DNA of 64,000 nucleotides, taken from ECT2AJA-110-A sp035399845 (GTDB taxonomy: Bacteria; Planctomycetota; Phycisphaerae; UBA1845; UTPLA1). The position numbers and the translations under genes were made by a program. Positions within the stretch are counted from its first letter, which is position 1. Each line of letters opens with the position of its first letter. The DNA is taken from NCBI GenBank assembly GCA_035399845.1, contig DAOPJV010000008.1, forward strand, positions 93,190-157,189, written 5' to 3'. The notes under the pieces were generated by a model that worked only from the letters and a program-made list of their open reading frames with translations, was not told where the DNA came from and searched no databases. This document shows positions 17,128-25,677 of the stretch, one piece after another.

Positions 17128-18570
17128 ATGCCAGCAAAACCGACGACTTCACGCCGGGGTCCTGCGTTCTGCAAGTTGTTTATCCGTATGATCTTGCGAC
17201 CCCAATTCCAATCTCAGGTCCACGAACGGCCACAAGGTGGGTCCTGGCGGCCGAATTGGTATCGATCACGTTGGATCGGATGCGGCGGCGTTTCTGCAGG
17301 GGCGGTGATTATTGGACTTGGATTCGGGGCGATCGCGGCGATTTCCTGCCAGGAATCCCGCTCGGAATCCCCGCCGCAGACGACTATCCTGCGCGTCGCG
17401 AATTGGGAGGGCCCCTCGGTTGACGCCGGCTTCCTGCTGCAGGAGCGATCGCTGCGAGAGGAGTTCGAACGTCGTCATCCCGGCGTCCGGATCAAGATCG
17501 AGAACATTCCGGGGGAGGGGCAATACGTTCCCAAGCTCCTGATGATGTTTGTCGCGAAACGCGCTCCCGACGTGCTTCAGCTCGACGCGTCGTACGCGTC
17601 TGTCTTCATCGACAACGATCTGCTTCTCGACATGACGCCGATCATTGAGTCCGACACGTCGTTTGAACTGGATCGATATTTCAGAAACGTCGTTGACGTT
17701 GCGCGTCGCGGAGACGCTCTCTACGCGATCCCACTCGATTTCACGCCGCTCGTGCTGTTCTACAACAAACGCCTGTTCGACGAAGCGAACATCCCGTATC
17801 CGAATCGGGACTGGACCTGCGACGAGTTTCTGGAGGTTGCCCGGGCGCTGACCATCGACCCTCCGGGTGACGCTTCGAAGAAGCAGTACGGGTTGTATTT
17901 CAGGAACCTGATGTCGCTCTGGGTTCCCTGGATCTGGGCCAACGGCGGCAGTGTGCTGAGTCCGGACGGCCAACATGCCGAAGGCTACTTCAACAGCGAG
18001 CAGTCCATCACGGCGATCCGGTTTCTGACGGACATGATCACGCAGTCTCACGTCGCGCCGAGTGACTCGGAGGCGGCGGCGGCCGGCGTCGACCTCTTCC
18101 AGGTCGGACGAGCCGCCATGAATGTGGCTGGGCATTGGATGATCATCGACTACCGCACGGCGAACGTCGATTTCGGCGTGACAATGCTGCCGTCAAACAC
18201 GGGCCGCCCTCGGACCGTCATTTACGAGTCCGGCCTGGCGATCAATCGAGAGACGAAACAGCAAACGCTCGCGTGGGAATACGTCAAGTTCATGACGAGC
18301 GCCGAAGTGCAGAAGATTCGCGTATCGAGCGGACTCGCGATTTCGGCGCAGAAGGATGTTGCGGAATACTACGCCTCGGATGAACAGGAGCAGACATTCC
18401 TGGAAGCGGTCGAGTACGCGAGCGGACCGCGCGGCGCTCGCGTGGAACCGTACGCCGTGATCGAGGACCTGGGGCGCGAGGTGGTTGAGAACATCGTGAA
18501 CGGAATGCCCGTTCGCGCGGCGATCAATCAGGCTGCGCAGCTGATGGAGCGGGAGCTGAGCCAGCAATGA
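17128..18570 (+). CDS. ABC transporter sugar-binding lipoprotein (extracellular solute-binding family 1)
   Basis: The mature part begins at C74 in the lipobox 'AIAAISC', preceded by the hydrophobic 'GVSAGAVIIGLGFGAIAAI' and a basic segment. The rest is a typical MalE/UgpB-like binding protein: 'LREEFERRHPGVRIKIENIP', 'DVLQLDASYA', 'YAIPLDFTPLVLFYNKRLFD', 'GRAAMNVAGHWMI', 'WEYVKFMTS'. It captures an oligosaccharide outside the cytoplasmic membrane and delivers it to the two permeases that follow; the next gene overlaps its stop by 4 nt. The start is uncertain: the ATG at 17128 has GAGGG almost touching it, while an in-frame ATG at 17188 would fit better with the regulatory box at 17105. It is first in the long glycan operon. 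Confidence 0.88.
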   Translation: MPAKPTTSRRGPAFCKLFIRMILRPQFQSQVHERPQGGSWRPNWYRSRWIGCGGVSAGAVIIGLGFGAIAAISCQESRSESPPQTTILRVANWEGPSVDAGFLLQERSLREEFERRHPGVRIKIENIPGEGQYVPKLLMMFVAKRAPDVLQLDASYASVFIDNDLLLDMTPIIESDTSFELDRYFRNVVDVARRGDALYAIPLDFTPLVLFYNKRLFDEANIPYPNRDWTCDEFLEVARALTIDPPGDASKKQYGLYFRNLMSLWVPWIWANGGSVLSPDGQHAEGYFNSEQSITAIRFLTDMITQSHVAPSDSEAAAAGVDLFQVGRAAMNVAGHWMIIDYRTANVDFGVTMLPSNTGRPRTVIYESGLAINRETKQQTLAWEYVKFMTSAEVQKIRVSSGLAISAQKDVAEYYASDEQEQTFLEAVEYASGPRGARVEPYAVIEDLGREVVENIVNGMPVRAAINQAAQLMERELSQQ

Positions 18571-19472
18571 CGCAAGGCCGCCCAAAATCCATTGCAGGAT
18601 ACCTGTTCGTCGGTCCGGCGATGCTCTACCTCGGCGTCTTCACGGTTCTGCCGATGGTCGTGGCCGCATACCTCAGCTTCCATCACTGGCATCTGCTCAA
18701 ACCGGATCACCCTTTCGTGGGGCTGGACAATTATCGACGCCTGTTGGATGACCCGTATTTCGTGAATGCGATTCAAAACACGATCGCGTTTACGGCGCTG
18801 AGCGTTCCCGTGGGCATGGCCGTTGCCCTGGCGGCGGCGGTCCTGTTGAACCGGTCGATCCCCGGCATCCGGTTGTTCCGGACTGTGTTCTATATTCCGT
18901 CAGTGTGTTCGCAGGTCGCGCTGTCGATGATCTGGATCTGGGTGACGCTGCCGAACGCCGGCTTCTTCAACTGGCTGATCGGCGGACTGAACGCGTGCCT
19001 CGGCACAAGCTTCTCAACGGATGTGAATTTTCTCACCCGGTTCCCGATGATTTCAGTGGTCCTGCTGTTCATCTGGAACGGGCTCGGACCGCGGATGGTC
19101 ATTTTTCTGGCCGGTCTCCAGAATATCCCCGAGTCCCTCTACGAGGCGGCGCGGGTTGATGGCGCGACCGGTTGGCAGCGATTTCGTCATATCACGATGC
19201 CGCTGCTGGCGCCGACAACGTTCTTCATTCTCGTGACGACGACAATCGCCGCGCTCCAGATTTTCACGCCGATTTACGTGATGACGCAGGGCGGACCGAA
19301 TCGCGCGACGGATGTCGTTGTGTTCCATATCTACAAGGAGGCGTGGCACAAGTTCCACATCGGTCAGGCGAGCGCCATGAGCTACGTGCTGTTCTCGATC
19401 ATCATGGTGATTTCGCTCCTGCAGTTCTGGGTGATGAAACGGCGATCGGACAGCATCGCGGAGGCCGTTTAG
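18567..19472 (+). CDS. ABC sugar transporter permease (MalF/UgpA type)
   Basis: 301 residues with six predicted membrane helices, from 'AMLYLGVFTVLPMVVAAYL' to 'MSYVLFSIIMVISLLQFWV'. The cytoplasmic EAA loop that docks the ATPase is present ('EAARVDGATGWQRFRHITMP'). Its ATG overlaps the TGA of the binding protein (ATGA), indicating translational coupling. It forms a heterodimeric channel with the next gene. No ATP-binding subunit is encoded anywhere in the window, so a shared MsmX/UgpC-type ATPase encoded elsewhere is expected. Confidence 0.93.
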   Translation: MTQGRPKSIAGYLFVGPAMLYLGVFTVLPMVVAAYLSFHHWHLLKPDHPFVGLDNYRRLLDDPYFVNAIQNTIAFTALSVPVGMAVALAAAVLLNRSIPGIRLFRTVFYIPSVCSQVALSMIWIWVTLPNAGFFNWLIGGLNACLGTSFSTDVNFLTRFPMISVVLLFIWNGLGPRMVIFLAGLQNIPESLYEAARVDGATGWQRFRHITMPLLAPTTFFILVTTTIAALQIFTPIYVMTQGGPNRATDVVVFHIYKEAWHKFHIGQASAMSYVLFSIIMVISLLQFWVMKRRSDSIAEAV

Positions 19473-19478
19473 GCGACG

Positions 19479-20324
19479 ATGAGCGCAGCTCGATTCATCA
19501 AACTCGTTCTCGTGTACTCGCTGCTGCTGGTCGGCGGTGTATTGACCGCGCTGCCGTTCATCTGGATGGCGCTGACGTCGCTTCAGCCGGCGCGCACGGC
19601 GATTTCATCTCCCCTTCAGCTGCTCAATCTCTCCAGGTGGTCGTTCGACAATTACGACTTCATCCTCAGGTTTCCCGAGCTGCCGATCGTGCGGATGGCG
19701 CTGAACAGCGTCATCGTGACGTTCGCGGTCATTCTGTTTCAGCTGACGATCTGCTCGCTCGCCGCCTACGCCTTCGCGAGGCTGCGATTCCCGGGGCGTG
19801 ATCTGCTGTTCATTCTCGTGACGCTCACGATGATGGTGCCGACCGTCGTCATGATTGTGCCGTTGTTCATTACCGTGGAGCGCATGGGGCTGCTGGATAC
19901 CTACGCGGGCCTGATCCTGCCGTATCCCTATCTGAACACGGCGTTCGGGATATTCCTGCTTCGACAGCATTTCATGTCGATTCCCCGGAGCCTCGATGAG
20001 GCCGCGGAGCTGGACGGCTGTTCGAAGCTCGGCATTCTCTGGCACGTGATCCTGCCGTCCTCGAAGCCGGCGCTGGCGACACTGGCGGCGTTTGGGTTCA
20101 TCTGGACGTGGACCGATTTCTACTGGCCGCTGCTGGCGACGAGCACGCGCGAGATGCGCACGCTGGAAGTCGGTCTGTCGATGTTCAAGGAATCCTACGG
20201 GGCCACGAACTGGCCGATCCAGATGGCGGCGGCGGTGATTGTCCTGGTTCCGGCGATGGCGTTCTTCCTCGCCCTCCAGCGTTACTTTGTCAGAGGTGTG
20301 GTTCAATCCGGACTGAAAGGATAA
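19479..20324 (+). CDS. ABC sugar transporter permease (MalG/UgpE type)
   Basis: 281 residues, six helices, starting with 'LVLVYSLLLVGGVLTALPFI' after a short N-terminus. The EAA motif reads 'EAAELDGCSKLGILWHVILP'. It begins 6 nt after the first permease and ends 4 nt before the GH172 gene. It is the partner subunit of the importer, of the carbohydrate uptake-1 class. Confidence 0.93.
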   Translation: MSAARFIKLVLVYSLLLVGGVLTALPFIWMALTSLQPARTAISSPLQLLNLSRWSFDNYDFILRFPELPIVRMALNSVIVTFAVILFQLTICSLAAYAFARLRFPGRDLLFILVTLTMMVPTVVMIVPLFITVERMGLLDTYAGLILPYPYLNTAFGIFLLRQHFMSIPRSLDEAAELDGCSKLGILWHVILPSSKPALATLAAFGFIWTWTDFYWPLLATSTREMRTLEVGLSMFKESYGATNWPIQMAAAVIVLVPAMAFFLALQRYFVRGVVQSGLKG

Positions 20325-20328
20325 ATGG

Positions 20329-21486
20329 ATGTTTCCAATGACGGGTTTGGCCGGCTTGCCGGTTCTTCGCGACTATGAAAGCAGGCGCATCAGCAGCTAC
20401 GACACGAGTGGCGGCAACCACGACTGGTGGGATATCAAACCGGGGCAGACGCGCACGATCGCGAAGATCAAGGGACCGGGCTGCATTCGGCACATCTGGA
20501 TGACCATGTTCTTCAGGGACGACCGCTGCCTGCGCCGTGTCGCGCTTCGCTTCTACTGGGATGGCTGCGATCAGCCAAGCGTCGAGTGCCCGATCGGTGA
20601 TTTCTTCGGTCTCGGCCACGCGATGCGCAAGGACTTCGTCACGGCGGTCCTGATGATGAGTCCACAGGATGGTCGCGGCTTCAACTGCTACTGGCCGATG
20701 CCGTTCAGCAAATCGGCGCGCGTCGAGGTTGTGAACGAATCGGACGAGAAGTTCCCGCTGTATTTCTACTTCGACTACGAGGCGTACGCGTCAGCCGCGC
20801 CCGTCGAGGGCATGGGGTACTTCCATACCCAGTGGCGTCGCGAGAATCCGACAAAGGGCTGGGGCGAAGAGTACGGCGAACTGAAGGGGCGAGACCTGAA
20901 GAAGTGGAGCAACAACGTCTATTTCGGCGGCGACAAGCGATCGCTGAACACGACGGGTAAGGACAATTACGTCGTCTGCGAGGCGAAGGGCGGGGGCATC
21001 TTCTGCGGCGCCCATCTCGACATTGATGTCTTCAGTCGCCAGAAGAATGACTGGTTCGGCGAGGGCGACGACATGATCTTCATTGACGGCGAATCATGGC
21101 CGCCGTCGCTCCACGGCACGGGAACCGAAGACTGGTACAACTGCGCCTTCTCTCCCCGATGTGAGTACCAGGCGCCATATCACGGTGTTCTGCTCTACAA
21201 CGGGACTGAGGAATGGCCGTGGAAGGGCAAGCAGTCGTTCTATCGATACCACATCGAGGATCCCATTCGATTCCGCAAGTCGATCCTCTTCAGCATTGAG
21301 CACGGTCACGCCAACAAGCTCGAGAACGACTACAGCAGCACCGCCTATTACTACCTGACGGCGCCGCAGCGTGGCGGACCGCCGCTTCCGCCGGCGGAAG
21401 CGCGGCTTCCAAGACCAAATGAGCCGACCTATCCGCCGGAGCCGGCGAAGAAGGCCCCCCAGCGGCGTGGCGCCAGGAAGCGATGA
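20329..21486 (+). CDS. GH172 (DUF2961) glycoside hydrolase, cytoplasmic form
   Basis: 385 residues and no signal peptide. The DUF2961 signature is clear: 'CIRHIWMTMFF', then 'WFGEGDDMIFIDGESW' and 'HGTGTEDWYN'. The Glu pair likely to be catalytic is E245 (GEGDD) and E267 (TGTED), 22 residues apart; family members characterised to date (GH172) use two Glu about 21 apart and act on alpha-D-fructofuranose or D-arabinofuranose linkages with retention. AAAGGA seven nt before the ATG supports the start. It follows the importer directly, so imported oligosaccharide is the likely substrate. A second, exported family member closes the operon at 30526. The C-terminal tail is proline- and lysine-rich (about 350-385). 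The linkage cleaved cannot be read from sequence. Confidence 0.87.
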   Translation: MFPMTGLAGLPVLRDYESRRISSYDTSGGNHDWWDIKPGQTRTIAKIKGPGCIRHIWMTMFFRDDRCLRRVALRFYWDGCDQPSVECPIGDFFGLGHAMRKDFVTAVLMMSPQDGRGFNCYWPMPFSKSARVEVVNESDEKFPLYFYFDYEAYASAAPVEGMGYFHTQWRRENPTKGWGEEYGELKGRDLKKWSNNVYFGGDKRSLNTTGKDNYVVCEAKGGGIFCGAHLDIDVFSRQKNDWFGEGDDMIFIDGESWPPSLHGTGTEDWYNCAFSPRCEYQAPYHGVLLYNGTEEWPWKGKQSFYRYHIEDPIRFRKSILFSIEHGHANKLENDYSSTAYYYLTAPQRGGPPLPPAEARLPRPNEPTYPPEPAKKAPQRRGARKR

Positions 21487-21534
21487 CGTGAGCGCCGACG
21501 TTGCAGCGCGACCTGATGAAGAAAGAAGGCCAGC

Positions 21535-22986
21535 ATGAATACGAAGAAAGCCAGAGTCGGAATCCTCACGTTCGGGGATGGTCGGGACTTTCTGTCCGAG
21601 CCCCTTCGCCCCGTGAACGAGAAGTTCACGGCCCAGCTGAAGGAGCGACTGGAGGCCGCGGGCTACGACGTTGTGGTCGGCGACGAAGTCATCTGGCAGA
21701 ATCGACTGGCGGAAAAGAACGCGCGGAAGCTCGCGGCGCAGGGCGTCGAATGCGTGATCTTTCTCTACGCGGTCTGGGCGTGGCCGCAATACACACGCGT
21801 TGCCGCGCAATTCTGCCCGCAGCCGATCGTCATGTTCTCGGCGGTCAATCCGCAATACCCCGGACTCGTCGGAATGCTGGCCGCCGCCGGCTCCATCGAT
21901 CAGGTCGGCATCCCGTTCAGGAAGACCTTCGGCGACCTGTCCGACGACAACGTGTTCGCGCAGCTGGAATCGCAGCTCCTGGCCGTGTCGGCGCTGAATC
22001 GGCTTCGAGGCAGGACCTACGCCCTGATCGGCGGTCGATCACTGGGCATCGATACGGCCGTGGCGGACGCCGCGCTGTGGATGAAGCAGTTCGGCGTCGA
22101 TGTCGACCATGTCGACCAGATGGAACTCGTTCGCCGCTCGGAGGCGCACGTCCAGTCCGGCCAGCGCGTTCAGCCGGCGTTCGAGTACCTGGAGCGGCGC
22201 CTTCGGAAAATTCACTGGACGGTTCCTGACGCTGTGATGCGATTGACGCCGGACCTGCTCCGACGCCAGTTGGGCATGTACTATGCCGCCGTCGATCTCA
22301 TCAACGAGTTCGGGTACGACTTCTGCGGAATCAAGGGGCAGCGAGAACTGACGGAGCACTACGCGACGGCTGACGTGGCGGAGGCGTTTCTCAATGACGC
22401 GTATGGTCCGGACGGGGAACCCCACGCGCCAGTCATCTGCTCGACGGAGGCCGACATGGACGCGGCGCTCACGATGCAGATTTTCCACTACCTGTCCGGC
22501 GCGCCCGTTCTGTTCGCCGACATCCGTCACTATGACGCCGAACGAGGTGTCTGGGATCTGTGCAATTCGGGCCAGCATGCGACGTACTTTGCGGCGAAGT
22601 CGAACAATCCTGAGGAGAATCTGGCGAAGACGGAGTTTCGGCCACAGGGATTCTACTTCCCGGCGGGCGGCGCGGCGGTCTACCATATTGCGGCGCCGGG
22701 CCAGGTGACGTTGGCGAGAATGACGCGATCCGGCGACACCAATCAATACCGGATGGCCGTCGCGCGCGGTGAGTTCGTACGGTTTGGCGAAGCGGAAGAC
22801 GAACAGCTCGCCTGTTCCATTCAGGATAACTGGCCGCACGCCTTCGCCCGCCTGTCCTGCAGTCCGGAGACGTTTGTGAATGGAATGCACTGCAATCACA
22901 TTCACGGTGTCTACGGTGACCACGTCGAGGCCCTGCGAGTCTTCTGCGAGGCCGCCGGTGTTCGATTCGATCTGCTGGAAGCGTGA
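21535..22986 (+). CDS. L-fucose/L-arabinose isomerase-family protein
   Basis: 483 residues with the FucI/AraA fold: N-terminal Rossmann-like domain ('ARVGILTFGDGRDFL'), a second domain ('LRGRTYALIGGRSLGIDTAV') and a C-terminal beta-barrel ('GQVTLARMTRSGD'). The metal-binding pair looks like E305 in 'STEADMDAALTMQ' and D329 in 'LFADIRHYD'; the 24-residue spacing equals that of E337 and D361 in E. coli FucI. A third ligand is probably a His in 'GMHCNHIHGVYG' (452-457). It is shorter than E. coli FucI (591). FucI-type enzymes isomerise L-fucose and D-arabinose, giving fuculose or ribulose. Placed between GH172 and GH127 genes and upstream of a sugar kinase, a D-arabinose to D-ribulose role is plausible. 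GAAGG five nt before the ATG supports the start. Confidence 0.82.
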   Translation: MNTKKARVGILTFGDGRDFLSEPLRPVNEKFTAQLKERLEAAGYDVVVGDEVIWQNRLAEKNARKLAAQGVECVIFLYAVWAWPQYTRVAAQFCPQPIVMFSAVNPQYPGLVGMLAAAGSIDQVGIPFRKTFGDLSDDNVFAQLESQLLAVSALNRLRGRTYALIGGRSLGIDTAVADAALWMKQFGVDVDHVDQMELVRRSEAHVQSGQRVQPAFEYLERRLRKIHWTVPDAVMRLTPDLLRRQLGMYYAAVDLINEFGYDFCGIKGQRELTEHYATADVAEAFLNDAYGPDGEPHAPVICSTEADMDAALTMQIFHYLSGAPVLFADIRHYDAERGVWDLCNSGQHATYFAAKSNNPEENLAKTEFRPQGFYFPAGGAAVYHIAAPGQVTLARMTRSGDTNQYRMAVARGEFVRFGEAEDEQLACSIQDNWPHAFARLSCSPETFVNGMHCNHIHGVYGDHVEALRVFCEAAGVRFDLLEA

Positions 22987-23142
22987 TGCGATGATGAAAG
23001 GGCGGAAGATCCTGATCGGTCTCGATATCGACACACGCGGGACGCATCGAGAGGCCGGTGTCGTGAGGGGAATGAAATGCAATCCGTTACGTGGCGCCGC
23101 AGCGCGCCTGCGCAGCGTGTCGAAAATGTGTGGGAGTCAATC

Positions 23143-25656
23143 GTGAAGAGTCTGATCGTAACCACGATGATAGGAATTCAAGTCATGTCAACAAACCTGA
23201 TGGCGGCCGACACGTCTCTGGGCGCAATCCGAGTGTCGCGACGCCCCACAGTCGATTCAACGGCGCGGAGTGAGCTGTACGTGGGCAATCGGGCGCCCCT
23301 CACCGTCCAGCCGCTGGTGAAGCTGCCGGCCGGTTCAATCATCGCAAAGGGCTGGCTTCAGACGCAGTTGAACGGAATGCGGGACGGGTTCGTCGGACAT
23401 CTCGACGAGATCAGCCAGTTCTGTCGCGAGGAAAGCGCGTGGCTCAGGCCGGAAGGCAAGTCCGGCTGGGAAGAGGTTCCCTATTGGCTCAAGGGCTATG
23501 TGGACCTCGCTTATGTGCTTCAGGACAAAACGCTCATCGAGCGCGCCGAACGATGGATGGACGCCATTATCGAGAGTCGGCAGCCGGACGGCTATTTCGG
23601 ACCGCATCTGAACCGGAAGAGTCATGACGCGTGGCCGAACATGATCATCCTGTATCCGCTGCGCACCTGCTACGAGGTCAAGGGGGATGAACGCATCCTC
23701 TCCCTGATGACCCGGTATTTCGAGTATCGCAACGGACTCAGGGATGAGGAGCTCTTTCCGTCTCAGTGGGGCGTCGGGACGTACAATCTCAGCTGGTGGC
23801 AGCATGTGCGAGCCTCCGACGAGATCGAAAGCGTCTACTGGCTCTACAACCGGACGGGCGACAGGAAACTGCTGGCCTACGCCGAGCGGCTCTACAGGAA
23901 CTCAGCCAACTGGAACGACAATGTCGCCAGCTGGCATGGCGTGAACATCTGCCAGGGTTTTCGATCGCCGGCCATCTTCTATCAGCAGTCCGGCGGAGAA
24001 TCCGACGTGATCGGCGCCCTTGCGACGCTCCGGCGCGTGTATGAACTCTACGGACAGGTCCCCGGCGGCATGTTCGGCGCGGACGAAAACTGTCGAAGTG
24101 GTTACGGCGATCCGCGCCAGGCGGCCGAAGCCTGCTCGATGGCTGAACTCATGCAGTCCTACGAGTCCCTGATGAAGATCACGGGGGATTCTGAGTTCGC
24201 GGATCGATGTGAGTCAATCGCATTCAACAGCCTGCCCGCGTCGATGTCTCCGGATCTCAAGGCGCTGCACTACCTGACATCGCCAAACATGATTCAGCTG
24301 GATCGATCGTCGAAGTCGCCCGGGCTGGAGAATGGCGGCTGCATGCTGGCCTACAGTCCGCATCGCTATCGCTGTTGTCAGCACAACATTGCGATGTCAT
24401 GGCCGTTCTACTCCGAACATCTGATGATGGCGACCGCCGAAGGTGGTCTTGCCGCGGTCATGTACGCGCCCTGCAAAGTCGAAGCGAAAGTGGCCGACGG
24501 CGTTCCGGTGCATGTCACCCAGGAAACGGATTATCCGTTCCGGGACACGATCGATATGACTGTGAATCCTCGGGAGACTGTCAGGTTCCCCTTCGCGCTG
24601 CGGATTCCGAACTGGTGCTCCGCCGCGACGATCGAGATCAACGGCAAGCGAGTGAAGGCGGAGGCGAAACCGGGCCATTACGTCATCGTCGACCGCGAAT
24701 GGTCTCCCAACGACAGCGTGAGGATCCAGCTTCCGATGGAACTGGCGATGACGCGATGGAGTGAGAACAAGGACGCCGTCTCCATCAGCCGCGGTCCGCT
24801 CACCTATTCGCTGAAGATCGGCGAGCGCTGGTCGAAGTTCGATGACTCGGCCCGTCAGCCCTTTGCGGACGCCGCGAAATGGCCGTCATGGGAGGTCTAT
24901 CCGACGACTCCATGGAACTATGGCCTTGCTGTCGACGACCGCCCCCTGGACGCGCAGTTCGATGTCGAGATCGATGACGGACCGTTGGCGAAGCAGCCGT
25001 TCAATGTGGAATCGGCGCCGATTCGCATCCGGGCGAAGGGGCAGCGGATCGAGAACTGGACGGAGGACCGACACGGTCTCGTGACGCTGCTTCAGCCGAG
25101 TCCGGCGCACGTGGAGAAGCTGGCGCCGGAGTCCATCACCTTGATTCCGATGGGCTGCGCCCGGCTTCGCGTGACGGCGTTTCCGACAGTCAGCGACGCG
25201 CCGGACGCCCATGAGTGGCGCCGGCCCCCGCGAATTCCGCATCGCGCATCGCATGAGAACGATGACATCGCGGCGATCAGCGATGGGGTCGAGCCGGCCA
25301 GCTCGGGCGATCATGATGTTCCCCGATTCACGTGGTGGCCGCGCCGCGGCACGAGTGAGTGGGTGACATTTGAATTCGACGCGCCGATCGATGTCGGGGA
25401 AGTCAATGTCTATTGGTTTGATGACGAAGGACGCGGCTACTGCCGAATTCCGGAATCGTGGAACCTGTTCTACAGCAACGATGGCCACTGGCGTCCCGTC
25501 GAGATGGAGTCGATCGATCCCGTGAAGAAGGATCGATTCAACCGACTCTCGTTCAGGACCGTAAAGACAACGGCGCTCAAGCTGGAAGTCAAGTTGCGTG
25601 AGGGGTTCTCCGGCGGAATCCTCGAGTGGGCGCCGGGCCGTCTCGACCCGAGCTAG
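23143..25656 (+). CDS. GH127-family (DUF1680) beta-L-arabinofuranosidase-like enzyme, exported
   Basis: 837 residues from the GTG at 23143, chosen because GGGAG lies seven nt upstream and a signal peptide follows at once ('MKSLIVTTMIGIQVMSTNLMA', cleaved before AD). An in-frame ATG at 23077 is possible but less good. The (alpha/alpha)6 barrel holds the Cys3-Glu zinc site known from HypBA1: E329 and C331 in 'AAEACSMAE', and C411-C412 in 'YRCCQHN', one of which would be the nucleophile; E315 in 'GADENC' is a candidate acid/base. Beta-sandwich domains follow (about 430-640), and the C-terminal part (about 690-837) resembles a discoidin-like module. It removes beta-L-arabinofuranosyl or related pentose residues. 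It is 156 nt after the isomerase gene, the largest gap in the operon. Confidence 0.87.
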   Translation: MKSLIVTTMIGIQVMSTNLMAADTSLGAIRVSRRPTVDSTARSELYVGNRAPLTVQPLVKLPAGSIIAKGWLQTQLNGMRDGFVGHLDEISQFCREESAWLRPEGKSGWEEVPYWLKGYVDLAYVLQDKTLIERAERWMDAIIESRQPDGYFGPHLNRKSHDAWPNMIILYPLRTCYEVKGDERILSLMTRYFEYRNGLRDEELFPSQWGVGTYNLSWWQHVRASDEIESVYWLYNRTGDRKLLAYAERLYRNSANWNDNVASWHGVNICQGFRSPAIFYQQSGGESDVIGALATLRRVYELYGQVPGGMFGADENCRSGYGDPRQAAEACSMAELMQSYESLMKITGDSEFADRCESIAFNSLPASMSPDLKALHYLTSPNMIQLDRSSKSPGLENGGCMLAYSPHRYRCCQHNIAMSWPFYSEHLMMATAEGGLAAVMYAPCKVEAKVADGVPVHVTQETDYPFRDTIDMTVNPRETVRFPFALRIPNWCSAATIEINGKRVKAEAKPGHYVIVDREWSPNDSVRIQLPMELAMTRWSENKDAVSISRGPLTYSLKIGERWSKFDDSARQPFADAAKWPSWEVYPTTPWNYGLAVDDRPLDAQFDVEIDDGPLAKQPFNVESAPIRIRAKGQRIENWTEDRHGLVTLLQPSPAHVEKLAPESITLIPMGCARLRVTAFPTVSDAPDAHEWRRPPRIPHRASHENDDIAAISDGVEPASSGDHDVPRFTWWPRRGTSEWVTFEFDAPIDVGEVNVYWFDDEGRGYCRIPESWNLFYSNDGHWRPVEMESIDPVKKDRFNRLSFRTVKTTALKLEVKLREGFSGGILEWAPGRLDPS

Positions 25657-25677
25657 CCGAGTGGGCGCGTGACACCT

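Noticed and set aside
22990..23146. Short plus-strand frame starting 'MMKGRKILIGLDIDTRG' between the isomerase and GH127 genes
   Set aside because: It looks gene-like at first but is only about 51 codons, overlaps the GH127 start and matches nothing I recognise. It could be the remnant of a lost gene, but the evidence is too thin.
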